From contig JAABYK010000524.1 in assembly GCA_011775825.1 (NCBI GenBank), positions 1-5,498 of the forward strand: 5,498 nucleotides of DNA, given 5' to 3'. This document shows positions 3,822 through 5,498 of the stretch, piece after piece. The translations under genes were made by a program, and so were the position numbers. This DNA is from Candidatus Zhuqueibacterota bacterium (GTDB lineage Bacteria; Zhuqueibacterota; Zhuqueibacteria; Oceanimicrobiales; Oceanimicrobiaceae). Position 1 is the stretch's first letter, and every line of letters begins with the position of its first letter. Below the pieces are notes generated by a model, which was given only the letters and a program-made list of their open reading frames with translations, searched no databases and had not been told where the DNA came from.

Positions 3822-5498
3822 CTATCTCTGGAGAGTGATTTTTCGGGATATGACCTTTGATCCGACATTTATCCTGACAAAATAAACCCCCGACGCCACT
3901 TCGATCTCGGAATCATTTTTTCCGTTCCAAAATGCTTTTTTAGTTCCTGGTTGCTGGATCGCATCAACCAATTCTCGAATCTTTTGCCCCCGTAAGTTGT
4001 AAATTAAAAGCCTTACACGTGCTTTTGCCGGGAGAGCGTACTCGATTGTGGTTTCAATATTAAAGGGGTTGGGGTAATTCAGCAGGCTTAACGTTTCTGG
4101 TAATGTGTCTCCCGATTCCTGACTGGATCGCTCCTCCTGTTCGTTTTCTGATACAGATGATGGTTCAGGGCTCACCTTTGACGTGCTCGAGCTGCCCGAA
4201 CCGGTGGACACGACCAATTCCGGCGAAACTAAACCCTCTTTCGAATGATACTTACAAACATCCCTCGAGTTATTTGAGATCGCAAAACTGTAGACCCCGT
4301 CACCGGAAATGGCCGCTGTCACATCGAATTCCACAACATCTCCGACGCTTACCGCACTAACCGAACTCAAAGGGATGCTGCTGATCGCCGGGGCATTAGG
4401 CCACCTCAGGCCATCTTCATCCCAGGGCTCCGAAGTCCCTTCATAATTGTTTGAGACGCTATAAATGCCTCCCCCGTCATCGCTGTCATTAAGCACCTCC
4501 AGCCTCACGACAGCGCTTTCTACCGGATCCGACAATCCTGTGACGCTAAATTTCAGATAAGCGTTAACGTCTTCAGAGGAGGGCTCCCTTACGCGAAGCT
4601 CTTGGGCGCTACCGTAATCGTTGTCCGGTTGAGCTGACCACACAAATGAATCCTCCGTCGGATTGAATGTAACATCCGTCGAAACCGTAGGCGTGACCGT
4701 GAAATCTGTTGAGCTTATCGATGTCCCATTCACGTTCGTGACCCTAATTTGACCGCTCGTCGCGTCATCCGGAACCGTCGCAATTAGCTCACTATCCGAG
4801 ACAACGTTGAAACTGGAAGCCTCGCCGTTGAATGTTACCAGACTCACACCGGTGAAGTGATTGCCTGTTAACGTCACCTGGGTACCGACTGGACCACTCT
4901 CCGGGTCAAAAGAAGCAATATCCGGAGGCTGCTGTGAGACTGGGGCTCCTTCCGTGACAATGGTCAATAAGGGGTCGGAACCATCTGTTGAGCGATCCTT
5001 GGCGCTATACTCAACCAAGTCACCAACGTCGTTTGTCAATGCGAAGCTGAAACTGCCATTTCCCGTTATGGCCGGGGTCACATCAAATTCCACCTCGACA
5101 TCGGGGTTTGCGGCAGACAAGGTAAAGAGAGGCGCTCCGCTAATGTCAGGCTGGTTCGCCCAAACCAGGCCCAGCTCGTCCCAGGGTGTGGTTGTGCCAT
5201 CATAATTATTTGACACCTGATAAATGGACACCGCCGAACCACCGGTTTTTTGTACGAATAAGCGAATCTTCGCACTTCTGATGCTACCAGCCAGGCCGTT
5301 GACGTTGAACTTCAAATAGGTATATCTAACCGCTGAAGAACCGAACTTCACTTTCAGATCGTGGTCGTGGCCGTTGTTCTGATTCGGTCGGGAAGAACGG
5401 GTATACGCGTCGTCCGTCACCACAAAGGAAAACGACGTGAGACTCTGTTCAACCGTAAAGTCATTTGGGCTTGTGGCGGCACCAACGGCGGTCGTCAC
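3822..5498 (-). CDS. Secreted multidomain IPT/TIG-DNRLRE protein with C-terminal sorting domain, 5' partial
   Basis: These are the C-terminal 558 residues of a large extracellular protein. Numbering here starts at the window edge. The GTG at 5498 is almost certainly not the start, because the first residues (VTTAVGAATSPNDFTV) match the end of the internal IPT domain (VTNVNGTSISSTDFTV). Order: end of an IPT/TIG domain (1-16); DNRLRE-like beta-sandwich (about 24-183; DDAYTRS, YTYLKFNVNGL, ...W(A)NQPDISG, VEFDVTPAI, SFALTND); IPT/TIG (191-270; PDIASFDPESGPVGTQVTLTG); second DNRLRE-like domain (274-431; EDSFVWSAQPDNDYGS, AYLKFSVTGL, LRWPNAPAIS); Ser/Glu-rich linker (432-466); and a T9SS type A/FlgD-Ig-like domain (about 469-558; LNYPNPFN, ASGVYFVRI). 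It is probably exported and surface-attached or released; ligand or enzyme activity lies outside the window. It converges on the J-protein gene across 95 bp, where I see no convincing terminator. Confidence 0.88.
   Translation of the reverse strand: MTTAVGAATSPNDFTVEQSLTSFSFVVTDDAYTRSSRPNQNNGHDHDLKVKFGSSAVRYTYLKFNVNGLAGSIRSAKIRLFVQKTGGSAVSIYQVSNNYDGTTTPWDELGLVWANQPDISGAPLFTLSAANPDVEVEFDVTPAITGNGSFSFALTNDVGDLVEYSAKDRSTDGSDPLLTIVTEGAPVSQQPPDIASFDPESGPVGTQVTLTGNHFTGVSLVTFNGEASSFNVVSDSELIATVPDDATSGQIRVTNVNGTSISSTDFTVTPTVSTDVTFNPTEDSFVWSAQPDNDYGSAQELRVREPSSEDVNAYLKFSVTGLSDPVESAVVRLEVLNDSDDGGGIYSVSNNYEGTSEPWDEDGLRWPNAPAISSIPLSSVSAVSVGDVVEFDVTAAISGDGVYSFAISNNSRDVCKYHSKEGLVSPELVVSTGSGSSSTSKVSPEPSSVSENEQEERSSQESGDTLPETLSLLNYPNPFNIETTIEYALPAKARVRLLIYNLRGQKIRELVDAIQQPGTKKAFWNGKNDSEIEVASGVYFVRINVGSKVISRKITLQR

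Overview
The window looks like a chromosomal segment from a bacterium of the FCB superphylum, perhaps a Calditrichota/KSB1-type lineage. The best clue is the C-terminal secretion/sorting domain of the gene at the right edge (YPNPFN ... GQKIREL ... ASGVYFVRI), which is typical of that group. Base composition looks balanced. No rRNA, tRNA, CRISPR array or insertion sequence is visible. The phylum call is inference from protein style only.

Left third (1-1900, minus strand): a putative conflict/defence-type module. A membrane-anchored NACHT-family STAND NTPase (549-1817) is followed, in the same reading frame and separated only by one TGA and one sense codon, by a DUF1566 (C-type-lectin-like) protein that runs off the left edge (1-545). 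The pair may be a two-gene switch-plus-sensor system, or one NACHT-DUF1566 polypeptide interrupted by a stop. The last twelve visible codons of the DUF1566 gene all end in a pyrimidine. That would fit the start of a diversity-generating-retroelement variable region, but it cannot be confirmed here. The module has a plausible sigma70-type promoter whose -10 and spacer contain an 8+8 bp palindrome, so a repressor encoded elsewhere may control it.

Middle (1973-3726): a stress-chaperone locus. An Hsp20 gene (minus) with a clear intrinsic terminator is divergent from a compact DnaJ-like gene (plus). The 530-bp region between them is rich in regulatory signals: a near-consensus sigma54 promoter for hsp20, a weaker sigma54-like promoter for the J-protein, and an inverted repeat about midway between them that could be a shared enhancer site. 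The J-protein leader also holds a long potential helix that would bury its Shine-Dalgarno (an RNA-thermometer candidate) and a degenerate CIRCE-like element. Together these suggest that a small heat-shock protein and a J-protein are co-induced by stress under transcriptional and perhaps translational control.

Right third (3822-5498, minus strand): the C-terminal 558 residues of a large secreted modular protein. It alternates IPT/TIG and DNRLRE-like beta-sandwich domains and ends in a low-complexity linker and a T9SS type A/FlgD-Ig-like sorting domain. It converges on the J-protein gene across 95 bp. Its N-terminus lies outside the window.
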